Source: Chloroflexus islandicus | Lineage (GTDB): Bacteria; Chloroflexota; Chloroflexia; Chloroflexales; Chloroflexaceae | DNA length: 64,000 bases | Assembly: GCF_001650695.1 (NCBI RefSeq) | Contig: NZ_LWQS01000038.1 | Span: 186,001 to 250,000, forward strand | Reading direction: 5' to 3' | Shown: piece by piece, positions 42,163 through 51,443 of the stretch | How positions within the stretch are numbered: the first letter of the stretch is position 1 | Layout: each line of letters opens with the position of its first letter | Made by a program: the position numbers and the translations under genes | Notes under the pieces: generated by a model | Told to the model about the DNA's origin: nothing | What the model saw: only the letters and a program-made list of their open reading frames with translations | The model's database searches: none

Positions 42163-42945
42163 ATGGCTAACGGTATCAAAACCATGATTGCAATTGATCT
42201 GAATTGCGATTGCGGCGAGAGTTACGGCGCGTTTCAGGTCGGTGATGACGAGGGGGTGCTCCCCTTCGTCAGCTCGGCCAACGTCGCCTGCGGCGGGCAT
42301 GCTGGCGACCCGCTAGTGATGCGGCGCACAGTGCGGCGCTGTCGCGAGCTAGGGGTAGCGGTGGGCGCGCACCCAAGCTATCCCGACCTGCACGGGTTTG
42401 GCCGGCGCGTATTGCCGCTATCGCCGGACGAGATCGAGGATTGGGTGCTGGCCCAAATCGGCGCGCTGGCCGCGATTGCCCGCGCCGAACAGGTAGAACT
42501 GCGCCACGTCAAGCCCCACGGTGCGCTCTACAATGTTGCCGCGCGCGACCACGCTGTCGCCGCCGCGATTGCTCGCGCCGTCGTTGCGTTTAGTCGCGAG
42601 GTGGCGCTGGTCGGCTTGGCCGGATCGGCGCTGATCGCTGCTGGCATTGAGGCAGGGCTGCCGGTGCTGGCCGAAGCCTTCGCCGATCGGGCCTACGAGG
42701 CCGATGGCCGGCTGCGCGACCGGCGGCATCCCGATGCGCTGATCATCGATCCGGCAGCGTGTGTGGCCCAGACGATCAGCATTGCGCGCGATGGGGTGGT
42801 TATAGCCATAGACGGCACACCATTGCCGTTACGGGCCGATACGATCTGCTTGCACGGCGACACACCGGGGGCAGCGGCGCGGGCAGCGGCGCTGCGGCAA
42901 GGGTTAACGGCAGCAGGGATCAGCGTGCGAGCGCCGGGGCAATGA
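42163..42945 (+). CDS. pxpA: 5-oxoprolinase subunit A (LamB/YcsF family)
   Basis: PxpA with PxpB and PxpC hydrolyses 5-oxoproline to glutamate using ATP, repairing a spontaneous glutamine breakdown product. Conserved: [52 protein letters not shown], and [14 protein letters not shown]. 260 residues, normal length. ATG 42184 is an alternative start. Overlaps pxpB by 4 bases. Confidence 0.93.
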   Translation: MANGIKTMIAIDLNCDCGESYGAFQVGDDEGVLPFVSSANVACGGHAGDPLVMRRTVRRCRELGVAVGAHPSYPDLHGFGRRVLPLSPDEIEDWVLAQIGALAAIARAEQVELRHVKPHGALYNVAARDHAVAAAIARAVVAFSREVALVGLAGSALIAAGIEAGLPVLAEAFADRAYEADGRLRDRRHPDALIIDPAACVAQTISIARDGVVIAIDGTPLPLRADTICLHGDTPGAAARAAALRQGLTAAGISVRAPGQ

Positions 42946-43688
42946 GCGGGCGGATTGATCTGATGGGCGATGCGGCGCTGTTGGTGCGCTGGCCGGCAGA
43001 GCTGGCCGCGGCGGGTGCGCCGCTGGCGGCAATGGCGGCGCTGCAACGCGAACCACTCCCCGGCGTGATCGATCTCGTGCCCGCGATCGATTCGCTATTG
43101 GTCTGTTTCGACCCGCTGGCAGTGGATCGCGAGCAACTCACTGTCCGGCTCCAGATGCTCGCTGCACACCCACCATTAACCGGATTGCCAGCCGGGCGCG
43201 ATGTGACCATTCCGGTGCGCTACGGCGGCAGCGATGGGCCAGACCTCGATGAGGTAGCCGCGCAATTGGGGCTGACCCCGCATGATGTTATTACTCTTCA
43301 CACCACCACTGAGCAGCGGGTGCTGATGATCGGTTTTGCGCCGGGCTATCCCTACCTCGGCTGGCTGCCGCCTGAACTCCACCTGCCGCGCCGGGCAACG
43401 CCACGGGTCGCAGTGCCGGCAGGTTCGGTCGCAATTGCCGCCGGTATGACCGGCATCTACCCGGCTGCCTTGCCCGGCGGCTGGCATCTGATCGGGCGCA
43501 CTGACATTACACTATTTGATCCGGCAGCCGATCCGCCGGCCTTGTTGCAACCGGGTGATCGGGTGCGGTTTGTCAACGCAGAGGCGCAAAGCGGGCCAAG
43601 ACGATTAACGCAGAGGCGCAAAGCGGGCCAAGGCGCAGAGGGGGAAACGCAAAGGCGCAAAGGGCGCAGAGGACGCAAAGAGGTTTGA
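42942..43688 (+). CDS. pxpB: 5-oxoprolinase subunit B with a repeat-derived C-terminal tail
   Basis: The cyclophilin-like carboxyltransferase fold is complete: [69 protein letters not shown], and [11 protein letters not shown], where homologues normally end within a few residues. The last 37 residues are read from the AACGCAGAGGCGCAAAG repeat (43575 onward) and are Arg/Gly/Gln rich. The repeat thus appears to have replaced the native stop region. The core should be active; the basic tail is likely dispensable. Confidence 0.9.
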   Translation: MSGRIDLMGDAALLVRWPAELAAAGAPLAAMAALQREPLPGVIDLVPAIDSLLVCFDPLAVDREQLTVRLQMLAAHPPLTGLPAGRDVTIPVRYGGSDGPDLDEVAAQLGLTPHDVITLHTTTEQRVLMIGFAPGYPYLGWLPPELHLPRRATPRVAVPAGSVAIAAGMTGIYPAALPGGWHLIGRTDITLFDPAADPPALLQPGDRVRFVNAEAQSGPRRLTQRRKAGQGAEGETQRRKGRRGRKEV

Positions 43689-43727
43689 ACGCAAAGGGCG
43701 AAGGGTGCAGAAGGCGCAAAGGGTGGA
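43575..43727 (+). repeat. AACGCAAAGG-type degenerate repeat, overlapping the end of pxpB
   Basis: A 26-bp unit beginning AACGCAGAGGCGCAAAG is duplicated at 43575-43600 and 43607-43632, followed by looser copies (AACGCAAAGGCGCAAAGGG and similar) to about 43727. The same family recurs at 56065-56290 and 62440-62757. It encodes the odd PxpB tail. Confidence 0.8.
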
Positions 43728-43732
43728 TGTGG

Positions 43733-43879
43733 CCCCTCCCCCGCTGGGGGAGGGGAACGCACCCCCACCCCTTACCCCTCCCCCGCTGGGGGAGGGGAAT
43801 GCACCCCACCCCTTGCCCCTCCCCCGCTGGGGGAGGGGAACGCACCCCACCCCTTGCCCCTCCCCCGCTGGGGGAGGGG
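43733..43879. repeat. Four hairpins in a 41-bp tandem array
   Basis: CCCCTCCCCC-GCT-GGGGGAGGGG (10-bp perfect stem, 3-base loop) occurs at 43733-43755, 43775-43797, 43816-43838 and 43857-43879, spaced 42, 41 and 41 bases by GGAACGCACCCCACCCCTTG-like linkers. It lies in the 344-base pxpB-pxpC gap, which holds no gene. It may stop or slow transcription between the two subunit genes. Confidence 0.9.
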
Positions 43880-44032
43880 AGGCTGGGAGGGGGGCTATGA
43901 TGAAGACGCGAAGGGCGCAGAGGTGTTATGATCGGGGGCAGGAGAACGGATACACACGGTTTTTTCTGATCCGTGCATATCCGTCCCCACCCGTGTGAAT
44001 CCGTGTCCTATTGATCCGAATCGAACACGCAC

Positions 44033-45019
44033 GTGGCTACGTTTCTCGACATCATCGCGGCCGGGCCGCTATTGACAATCCAAGACGGGGGGCGACCAGC
44101 GGCGCGGCGCTACGGGGTACCGCCGGGTGGAGCGATGGATCGGTTTGCGCTGGCGGCGGCTAACCGGCTGGCGGGGAATCAACCAGACGCGCCGGCGCTG
44201 GAACTGACAGCCGGCGGCGTGCAGATCCGGTTTGGCGCACCGGTGCTGATCGGGCTGGCCGGCGCGGATTTGCAAGCCGACCTTGATGATGCACCGCTCG
44301 CACCGTGGCGGAGCGCGATCGTGCCGGCAGGCGGCGTGTTGCGGTTACGGGGGAGGCGAGGCGATTGGGGCGGGCGGGTCTATCTGGCGATCGGCGGTGC
44401 ATTAGCAGCGGAATGGGCGATTGGCAGCGCGGGCACCTGTCTGGCCAGCGGTTTCGGCGGTTATCAGGGGCGCGCCTTGCGAGCCGGCGACCGGATTGCC
44501 GTGCATCCACGCTCATTCACTGCTGCCGATGGCATGCGCTGGTGGCCGGTTGGGCGCCGGCCAGCCTACTGCGCCCAACCGCGCCTGCGCGTCTTGCCCG
44601 GCCCGCAGTACGACATGCTGCCAGAGGCGTGGGAACTGTTGTTGCAGACAACGTTTCAGGTCGATCAGGCAGCCAGCCGGCAAGGCTACCGGCTAGCCGG
44701 CGCTTCATTGCCAAGCCACCACCACTCGCTCCCCTCATTTGGCGTGGCGCCGGGAGCGATCCAGTTGCCGCCCGATGGCCGGCCAATTCTGTTGCTGGCC
44801 GACTCCCAAACCACCGGCGGCTACCCGGTGATTGCGACCGTAATCGGGGCCGATCTGCCGTTAGCGGCCCAACTCTTGCCCGGCGACCGGCTAGCGTTTA
44901 CGGCGACCGATCTGGTTACAGCGCATGCGGCGTTAGCCGAGCAAGCGGCATGGCTCGCCGCTGGCCCGGAAGATGACGAGAGCGGCGAGCTATTGGCCCA
45001 AGCCGGCGCAATCGGATAA
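44033..45019 (+). CDS. pxpC: 5-oxoprolinase subunit C (biotin-dependent carboxyltransferase-like)
   Basis: Third subunit of 5-oxoprolinase. LLTIQDGGRPAARRYGVPPG is the family opening, then GGAMDRFALAAANRLAGN, GAPVLIGLAGADL, RVYLAIGGAL, FGGYQGRALRAGD, DSQTTGGYPVIATVI and LPGDRLAF. 328 residues, full length. GTG start at 44033. Separated from pxpB by 344 bases of repeats, unusual because these genes normally abut. Confidence 0.92.
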   Translation: MATFLDIIAAGPLLTIQDGGRPAARRYGVPPGGAMDRFALAAANRLAGNQPDAPALELTAGGVQIRFGAPVLIGLAGADLQADLDDAPLAPWRSAIVPAGGVLRLRGRRGDWGGRVYLAIGGALAAEWAIGSAGTCLASGFGGYQGRALRAGDRIAVHPRSFTAADGMRWWPVGRRPAYCAQPRLRVLPGPQYDMLPEAWELLLQTTFQVDQAASRQGYRLAGASLPSHHHSLPSFGVAPGAIQLPPDGRPILLLADSQTTGGYPVIATVIGADLPLAAQLLPGDRLAFTATDLVTAHAALAEQAAWLAAGPEDDESGELLAQAGAIG

Positions 45020-45023
45020 ACCG

Positions 45024-45422
45024 TCACACCATCATCGCAATCATCACATTACTCAGCACCATCACCAGAATAATGCCGAGCGCCGCAGGCGCCGACCAGC
45101 GGCCAAGGCGAGCAAAGGGCGTGCGCGCTCCGAACAGGATATGCCCAACGACAGCGGTTGCTAACCCAAGCAACGGATGGAGAATAAAGGGAAAGCTGAG
45201 GAAATACGCAATCCCGGTAAAGACGCCAACCAGCCAATAAATCAACCCAAGCGTGGCTTGAATATCGATCAAGACGGGAAGAATCCGCGCCACTGGACTG
45301 CGCGGCGCATTAGGCCGGTAGGTAACGGCCAGATAGATGGCGGCAGCAACGATCAAGACCGACAAGACTTCACGCCCGAAAATGGCGTGCGTTTGGCGAA
45401 CAGCGAGAAAGATCGGATCCAT
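45024..45422 (-). CDS. Small membrane protein, four helices
   Basis: 132 residues with hydrophobic segments near 18-34, 46-66, 70-92 and 110-130, and little else (MDPIFLAVRQTHAIFG at the N-terminus). I do not recognise a family with certainty. It converges on pxpC with a 4-base gap, so it belongs to another transcript. Confidence 0.65.
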   Translation of the reverse strand: MDPIFLAVRQTHAIFGREVLSVLIVAAAIYLAVTYRPNAPRSPVARILPVLIDIQATLGLIYWLVGVFTGIAYFLSFPFILHPLLGLATAVVGHILFGARTPFARLGRWSAPAALGIILVMVLSNVMIAMMV

Positions 45423-45552
45423 GATGGAGCTCCATTGTCATGAAACAGCGATAGCCACGACGAACCGGCCAGCGCAGCGGCGCACGCCGCTGCTCAGCGG
45501 GCCGAACAACCTTGGTTCACCACGTTCATCGTACAAATTTTCACAAGAGCTG

Positions 45553-48500
45553 TCAAATCGGTTCGTTTTGGCGAATGCGGCGGTAGAGGGCCTCAGTTTC
45601 GGGCAGCGGTTCGATCCCCAACTCTTCGCGCAACGCCTGCACACAGCGGGTATACGACCGCATCGCCTGCGAGCGGCTGCCGGCGCGGGCATGGGCGCGC
45701 ATCAGCAACTGGTAGGCCTCTTCGTAGCAACGGTCACGGCGCAGCACCTGCTCGGCAATCTGGATCGCCTCGTTATGGCGACCTTCGGCGCTGAGTTGTT
45801 CAGCATACGAGACGGCGGTCGCAAGATAGCGAGCTAACAGCCGCTCACGTTCCTCGATCGTCCACGAATCGTAGAGCGACTCGGCGAGGTAATCACCGCG
45901 GTAGAGTTGGAGGGCAGCCTGTGCGCTGCGACGGGCAAAATCGGGATCGGTCGTAGTTTGGGCGCCGCTGGCGCGCAATTCAAACTCATCAACATCGATC
46001 CATGCGCCGAACGAAGGGGCAAAGCTATAGGCCAACCCTTGCCGGCGAATGAAAAACGGCGGCACCCGCGGCGGGCGATGGGGTTCGAGGGCCGCGTTCA
46101 GGGTATTCAGCGTCACCTTAAACTGGCGCTCAGCGGCTTCGAGATCGGCGTCAGGCCACAGCCATGCGCAAATTTGCTCGCGTTGCACCCAATTCCCGCG
46201 CATTGTTAACAACAACTGAAAGAGCTGGCGGGCTTTTTCGCGTTGCCACTCGCGAGCCTGAATCTCTTGATTGCCGCGCCATACCCGAAACGCACCCAGC
46301 ATCTGCACGCGCAGGGTAAAGCCGGGATGATAATCATCAACCGTATCATCGGCGGCGATCGAGGGAAAACCCTGCCGGAGCAGGCGGATGGCGGTATCGC
46401 GGTGGGCCGGCATAGCGCGCGCGCGGAGCAACAGCGGCACAAGTGCGGCAATATCACGCGGGCCAAACAGGCTGGGGCCGATTAAGACATTCTCGTAACC
46501 ATATTCAACCGCTTCACGCATCACCTGATCGACCAGCGGATCAACGGTCGCGCCCCGGCCAGCGCGCAACGCAGCCAACGCACGCCACAGATGGACGAGG
46601 AACAGACCGAAGGTATCGTGGCCGGCTTGGAAGCGTTGCTCGGCCTGATCGAGCCATTCATAGCCACGCGGATCATCGGCAACCAGCGTCACACTGCCCA
46701 ACGCTAGCAACATCAAGGCCGCCACCCATTCATCGCCCGATGAAGCGGCCAGCAATAATCCTTCGCGGGCATCGGCTTCGGCCCGCGCCAAATCACCGGC
46801 ATGGCCGTGGAGCAAGGTCAAGCCAAGGTAGCCCTCAGCGCGGGTGCGAGGCACTGTTGCTTGTTGCAGCAGGCGCAAGCCGCGACTGTAGTGTTGGCGC
46901 GCAGCGTTATCGTCACCGCGCGCGATCAACTGATAGGCATGGCCGAGGCGCAATTCGGCCAGTGCTTCGGTCACAAGATTGCCACTCTGTTTAGCCTCGA
47001 GCAACATGCGGTGGGCGAAGGCCAATGCTTGCGGACCGCCGCCGAGCATCGCATTGATCAACGCCAGCAATAAGAGCGGTTCGCGATGAGCGGTAGCGCG
47101 AGCAAACGGCTGTTCCGTCCAGAGCCGTTCTTCGAGCAATTGGCGCGCTTCCCGCAACCGGCCAGCGCGCAGCAACAGCCGTGGCCGCAGGGTTTCAGCG
47201 TGAGCGGCGTACAACTGCTCGACGTGATGGGCTGCCGCCAGCTTACGCGCCGTTTGTTCAAGGCGCAGACCAATATCAGCCCGGCCCCGATTAGCCCAAT
47301 TTTCAGCCTGCATCAACAACAGCTCGATCCGCTCTTCACCGCAATGGCGCGGGAGCAGCTTGAGCGCGCGACGCAGCAGATCGGTCGCCGGGGCAGGTTG
47401 CACTGTATCGAGATAGATCGACGCTTGGCCACGCAGACAGCGTGATTGGCCGAGACGATCGTTCTGATCGGCAAAGGCACGTTCAGCCCGCCGATAAGCA
47501 GCAAGCGCCGCCTCAAGCCGGTTGAGTTGATGGAGCGCAGCAGCCTGTATCTCGATCAATTCCGGCGCTTCATCGCCCGATAGCGCCAGCCGGCGCATCC
47601 AATCCAGCACCGCCTCTGCCCGCCGCTCGGCGAGCAATGTCCGCGCAAGGGGAAGGAACGTGGAAACAGCAGCCGGATCACCGGCGGCAATCTGATGGTA
47701 TAGCGCGCTTTCTCGATCGCCAGTGTGCTGAAAATAGGCGGCCGCCTGCCGGTGTAGGGCGAACCACTCCGGATCAGCCGCGGCGCGACGCGCCAGCCAA
47801 GCAGCGATAATCGGTTGGAAGCGCAAGCCATGCTCGCCAAACGGTTCAACGAAGAGACGCCGCCGGCGCAGCTCGGCCAACAACCCCGGAGCGTTCAGGG
47901 CCGGATCGAGCGCCGCACAGATGCCGGGTTCAAGCCAACGCAAACCAGCGCTACGTTGAAGGCATTGGCGCAACGGTGCGGGCAACGGCGCCAACACCTC
48001 ACGTTCCAGATATTCGTCAAGCGCCGGCGTCACGTGTTCGCGCAACCCCAAGGCGCTGCGCCAATCGGCGGCATCGAGCGCAATACGCAGCGCTAGCGCC
48101 CACCCCGCACTAAAAGCCAGCAACTCGTCGAAATCAGCCGGCAACGCTCGCCCAGCCTGTTGCCAGAGCGTCGCTGCTTCATCAGAGGTAAACGCCAGAT
48201 CCTCGGCATCAACCAGCAGCGCCTCACCGCGCAGCCGGGCGGTCGCGATCAGCGGCGACTCGGGTTCGCGCCGGCCAGCCAGCACCAAATGCAAGCGCGG
48301 CGGCTGAGCGGCGATCAACCGCTCGATCAGCGCACGCAGCTCAGGCTGCTCATCAATCAGATGGGCATCATCGATAATCAGCAGGGTTTCATCATCGAGA
48401 TCGCCGGTCAGGGCATTAATCAACGCATCGATCGTTGCTGGCGGTCGCTGCGGATCGAACGAGGCCACCCGGCTCAGCGCAGCGGCCAGATGGCGCAAGA

Positions 48501-48783
48501 GACGCGGCGGGTCATCGCTCGCATCGGCACGGCACCACGCCGCCGGCCAGCCGCCGTGCATCGCCAGCGTCGCCAACGCCACCGTCTTGCCGCTACCGGG
48601 AGGTGCGACCACAATGGTGAGCGGCGCATCGAGCGCCACCGCCAAACGCTGCTCGACCCGCACCCGGCGCACGCGGTGCAAGGGCGCAGGCGGCGGCAAG
48701 AGACGGGGCCGTAAGAGATATTCGTTATACTCGCCTGTAACCGCTTGTGATACCATGAGAGCGGCAGGGATCATAAGGGGCAA
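45553..48783 (-). CDS. MalT-like ATPase with a C-terminal SARP/BTAD regulator domain
   Basis: 1076 residues. The N-terminal STAND-type NTPase has Walker A VVAPPGSGKTVAL (60-70) and Walker B LLIIDDAH (134-141). A long TPR-like helical middle (about 350-800) follows. The C-terminus (about 825-1070) is a winged-helix DNA-binding part (QMLGAFRVWRG, EKARQLFQLLL, VQREQICAWLWPD) joined to a bacterial transcriptional activation domain (AALQLYRGDYLAE, QAMRSYTRCVQALREELGIE). Such hybrids activate genes after ligand or protein binding. No start site is clearly marked; ATG 48753 is possible. The target is not evident; the pha genes lie next to it. Confidence 0.85.
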   Translation of the reverse strand: MPLMIPAALMVSQAVTGEYNEYLLRPRLLPPPAPLHRVRRVRVEQRLAVALDAPLTIVVAPPGSGKTVALATLAMHGGWPAAWCRADASDDPPRLLRHLAAALSRVASFDPQRPPATIDALINALTGDLDDETLLIIDDAHLIDEQPELRALIERLIAAQPPRLHLVLAGRREPESPLIATARLRGEALLVDAEDLAFTSDEAATLWQQAGRALPADFDELLAFSAGWALALRIALDAADWRSALGLREHVTPALDEYLEREVLAPLPAPLRQCLQRSAGLRWLEPGICAALDPALNAPGLLAELRRRRLFVEPFGEHGLRFQPIIAAWLARRAAADPEWFALHRQAAAYFQHTGDRESALYHQIAAGDPAAVSTFLPLARTLLAERRAEAVLDWMRRLALSGDEAPELIEIQAAALHQLNRLEAALAAYRRAERAFADQNDRLGQSRCLRGQASIYLDTVQPAPATDLLRRALKLLPRHCGEERIELLLMQAENWANRGRADIGLRLEQTARKLAAAHHVEQLYAAHAETLRPRLLLRAGRLREARQLLEERLWTEQPFARATAHREPLLLLALINAMLGGGPQALAFAHRMLLEAKQSGNLVTEALAELRLGHAYQLIARGDDNAARQHYSRGLRLLQQATVPRTRAEGYLGLTLLHGHAGDLARAEADAREGLLLAASSGDEWVAALMLLALGSVTLVADDPRGYEWLDQAEQRFQAGHDTFGLFLVHLWRALAALRAGRGATVDPLVDQVMREAVEYGYENVLIGPSLFGPRDIAALVPLLLRARAMPAHRDTAIRLLRQGFPSIAADDTVDDYHPGFTLRVQMLGAFRVWRGNQEIQAREWQREKARQLFQLLLTMRGNWVQREQICAWLWPDADLEAAERQFKVTLNTLNAALEPHRPPRVPPFFIRRQGLAYSFAPSFGAWIDVDEFELRASGAQTTTDPDFARRSAQAALQLYRGDYLAESLYDSWTIEERERLLARYLATAVSYAEQLSAEGRHNEAIQIAEQVLRRDRCYEEAYQLLMRAHARAGSRSQAMRSYTRCVQALREELGIEPLPETEALYRRIRQNEPI

Positions 48784-48882
48784 TGTGGCTCATCGCCATT
48801 CCAAAATTGGGTTGCGCGATGCATGGCTCTGTCCATCATCTAATCTTACCAACATTGCCTATTGTACACAGGGTCAGATACA

Positions 48883-49182
48883 ATGCCGAACAACGAAGAA
48901 CGCGAGCACTCAACTTCCAACCGGCCGGTAATGCCGGATCTGACTGATCCGATGTTCCAGTCGTTGCGGGCGTGGAACGAACTCCTCGCCGCGAGCACGG
49001 ATATGGCCTTCGACATGGTGCTAAAAAACTGGGACTACAGTCGCAGTTTGCGCCATTCAACCGAACAAGCCGTCGCCGACGCGATTCGCACCCAACAACG
49101 CCTGAGCCAAGAGATGATGCAGGCGTGGCAAGGCTACGTCGGTGATATTCAGTCGATTATCGAACGCATGCGCAAATCGTAG
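48883..49182 (+). CDS. Small phasin-like protein near PHB genes
   Basis: 99 residues from ATG 48883 (MPNNEEREH), with a polar N-terminus and two amphipathic helices (MFQSLRAWNELLAASTDMAF, LRHSTEQAVADAIRTQQRL), the shape of phasins and PhaE-like proteins that coat polyhydroxyalkanoate granules. It converges on phaB with an 18-base gap. Function is inferred from shape and neighbours; no motif is diagnostic. Confidence 0.55.
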   Translation: MPNNEEREHSTSNRPVMPDLTDPMFQSLRAWNELLAASTDMAFDMVLKNWDYSRSLRHSTEQAVADAIRTQQRLSQEMMQAWQGYVGDIQSIIERMRKS

Positions 49183-49200
49183 CGACAGTACCAACGACAC

Positions 49201-49944
49201 CTACATATAGACACCGCCATTCACGTTGATCTGCTGGCCGGTGATGTAATCGCCATCGGCAGCCAAGAACACAACGGCCTTCGCAACCTCTTCCGGCAAG
49301 CCAAACCGGCCCATCGGGATGCGGGCCTTGATCTGTTCTTGCACCTGTTCGGGCACTTTGGCCAGCATATCAGTGATGGTAAAGCCGGGAGCGAGGGCGT
49401 TGACGGTGATATTGTGCTTGGCCAGCTCGAGCGCTGCGGTCTTGGTAAACGCGATAATTCCGCCCTTTGACGCCGCGTAGTTGGCTTGGCCGAAATTGCC
49501 GGCCTGCCCGACGAACGAACTGATATTAATGATCCGCCCGTATTTGCGCTCGATCATGTGCGGCATGACGGCCGTGGTGCAGTAATAGACACTATTGAGA
49601 TTATTCTGGATCACCGCGCTCCAATCATCATCGGTGAGCTTGCGCAGAGTGCGGTCGCGGGTAATGCCGGCGTTATTGACCAGAATATCGACATGCCCCC
49701 AGCGATCAAGCACCTGCTGCACCATCATGCGCGCCTCGTCGGCTTGGCTCACATTGGCGCGGACAAGCATCGCCTCGCCGCCACCCGCTTGGATCGTGTC
49801 AACCACCTCCTGCGCAGCAGCCACACTACTGTTGTAATTTACCGCCACCTTAGCGCCCTCAGCGGCCAATGCGAGAGCAATGGCCCGCCCGATCCCGCGC
49901 GAAGCGCCGGTCACAATCGCGACCCGGCCGGCTAATTTGCCCAT
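49201..49944 (-). CDS. phaB: Acetoacetyl-CoA / 3-oxoacyl reductase (PhaB/FabG type)
   Basis: Short-chain dehydrogenase, 247 residues. NADPH motif TGASRGIGRAIA (13-24), NNAGITRDRTLRKL, catalytic Ser in INISSFVGQ and YAASKGG (Tyr/Lys). The ending INVNGGVYM resembles PhaB of PHB synthesis more than FabG. Reduces acetoacetyl-CoA to (R)-3-hydroxybutyryl-CoA. It follows phaA on the minus strand after a hairpin. No PHA synthase (phaC) lies in the window. Confidence 0.88.
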   Translation of the reverse strand: MGKLAGRVAIVTGASRGIGRAIALALAAEGAKVAVNYNSSVAAAQEVVDTIQAGGGEAMLVRANVSQADEARMMVQQVLDRWGHVDILVNNAGITRDRTLRKLTDDDWSAVIQNNLNSVYYCTTAVMPHMIERKYGRIINISSFVGQAGNFGQANYAASKGGIIAFTKTAALELAKHNITVNALAPGFTITDMLAKVPEQVQEQIKARIPMGRFGLPEEVAKAVVFLAADGDYITGQQINVNGGVYM

Positions 49945-49982
49945 CCCAGCCTCCTACCACCTTCACTTCACATTATATTCCT

Positions 49983-50016
49983 TGAGCGAGCACCCACCCT
50001 GCAGAGTGCTCGCTCA
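49983..50016 (-). terminator. Hairpin between phaA and phaB
   Basis: Perfect 11-bp inverted repeat TGAGCGAGCAC/GTGCTCGCTCA with a 12-base loop, between the phaA stop (50039) and the phaB start (49944). It could attenuate phaB or stabilise the upstream message. Confidence 0.55.
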
Positions 50017-50038
50017 CAACCCAACAATTGTAGCACAC

Positions 50039-51226
50039 CTACATGCGCTCAAAGATCGCAGCAATACCCTGTCCGCCACCGATGCACATCGTCACCAACG
50101 CATAGCGCCCGCCGGTGCGGTGCAATTCGTGGATAGCCTTGACCGTGAGAATGCAGCCGGTGGCGCCGATCGGGTGGCCAAGCGAAATGCCGCTGCCATT
50201 CGGATTGGTGCGATCCATCGGCAGGCCCAGATCGCGGATCACGGCCAAGGCTTGGGCAGCAAAGGCCTCGTTGACCTCGAAGAGGTCGATATCGTCGATC
50301 CGCAGGCCGGTGCGTTCGAGCAACCGGCGAACCGCCGGCACCGGGCCGATCCCCATATACTTCGGTTCGACGGCAGCGTTGCTGTAACCGACCAAGCGAG
50401 CTAGCGGCTTATAGCCGCGCCGTTCCGCTGTAGCGCGATCCATCAGCACCACTGCTGCGGCGGCATCGTTAATGCTGGAAGCGTTGCCGGCGGTGACGGT
50501 GCCATCTTTCTGAAACACTGGGCGCAGCTTAGCTAATTTGTCAATGGTGGTATCGCGGCGCACCCCCTCATCAACGGTGAATTGGGCCGTACCGCCTTTG
50601 ACCTTGATCTCGACTGGCACAATCTGATCGGCGAAGCGGCCCTCTTCGATCGCGCGGGCAGCGCGCATGTGACTCTCGTAAGCTAGTTGATCTTGATCTT
50701 CGCGGCTAATCCCCCACTTCGCCGCCACATTCTCGGCGGTCACGCCCATGTGGCAATCGTCGAACGGATCGGTCAGCGCACCGACCATCATATCAACCAC
50801 TTTCGAGTCGTTCATCCGCGCGCCAAAGCGCATGGCCGGCAAGCTGTAGGGGCCACGGCTCATACATTCAGAACCGCCGGCCACCGCCGCATCAACATCA
50901 CCCTGCAAAATATACTGCGCCGCCGAGACAATCGCCTGCAACCCGCTCCCGCAGAGCCGGTTGAGCGTGAAGGCTGGGGTTTCGACCGGCAAGCCGCCGC
51001 GCACCGCGGCATAGCGCGCCATATACATATCGTGCGGTTCGGTATTGATCACGTGGCCGAAGACGACGTGCCCGATCTCATCAGGTTGCACACCGGCGCG
51101 CGCAACCGCTTCGCGCGTCACCAATGCCGCTAGTTCGGTGGGAGGGGTGTCTTTGAGACTGCCGCCGAATGTGCCAATAGCCGTGCGCACGCCGCTCAGC
51201 ACGACGACTTCGCGCTTTTCGCTCAT
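50039..51226 (-). CDS. phaA: Acetyl-CoA acetyltransferase (thiolase)
   Basis: Condenses two acetyl-CoA to acetoacetyl-CoA. Nucleophile Cys92 in TLNRLCGSGLQAIV, NEAFAAQALAV, GHPIGATGCILTV (His) and TMCIGGGQGIAAIFE (second Cys). 395 residues from ATG 51226, which has AAGGAGGT in place; the longer open frame upstream is not used. Adjacent phaB supports a PHB role, though beta-oxidation or other acetyl-CoA pathways could use it. Confidence 0.93.
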   Translation of the reverse strand: MSEKREVVVLSGVRTAIGTFGGSLKDTPPTELAALVTREAVARAGVQPDEIGHVVFGHVINTEPHDMYMARYAAVRGGLPVETPAFTLNRLCGSGLQAIVSAAQYILQGDVDAAVAGGSECMSRGPYSLPAMRFGARMNDSKVVDMMVGALTDPFDDCHMGVTAENVAAKWGISREDQDQLAYESHMRAARAIEEGRFADQIVPVEIKVKGGTAQFTVDEGVRRDTTIDKLAKLRPVFQKDGTVTAGNASSINDAAAAVVLMDRATAERRGYKPLARLVGYSNAAVEPKYMGIGPVPAVRRLLERTGLRIDDIDLFEVNEAFAAQALAVIRDLGLPMDRTNPNGSGISLGHPIGATGCILTVKAIHELHRTGGRYALVTMCIGGGQGIAAIFERM

Positions 51227-51293
51227 GACGACCTCCTTGCGACGGATCGCCGGGCGACTCCGCCGGTTGCTACTGATCCAAGGAACGGTTACA

Positions 51294-51299
51294 ATTATA
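51294..51299 (-). promoter_or_regulatory. Extended -10 element for phaA
   Basis: On the minus strand CTGGTATAATTG carries a perfect TATAAT with an upstream TGG (extended -10), 68 bases before the phaA start. No good -35 box is visible at 17 bases. Confidence 0.45.
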
Positions 51300-51443
51300 C
51301 CAGTTTCGATAACACAAGCTGTGGGAAGAATTGCCACTTTCCAAAGAGGTTGCACGGCGTAACCCGCCTGTAACTTCATGTGGTATATTTCACACACTTC
51401 ATACGAAACTGTTCCCTCATCAGCACACAGCAGGAGGCTGGGC

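Noticed and set aside
43573-43998. Short open frames over the hairpin array
   Set aside because: They are translations of the CCCCTCCCCC hairpin repeat (PSPSGGG-type products) and lack start signals.
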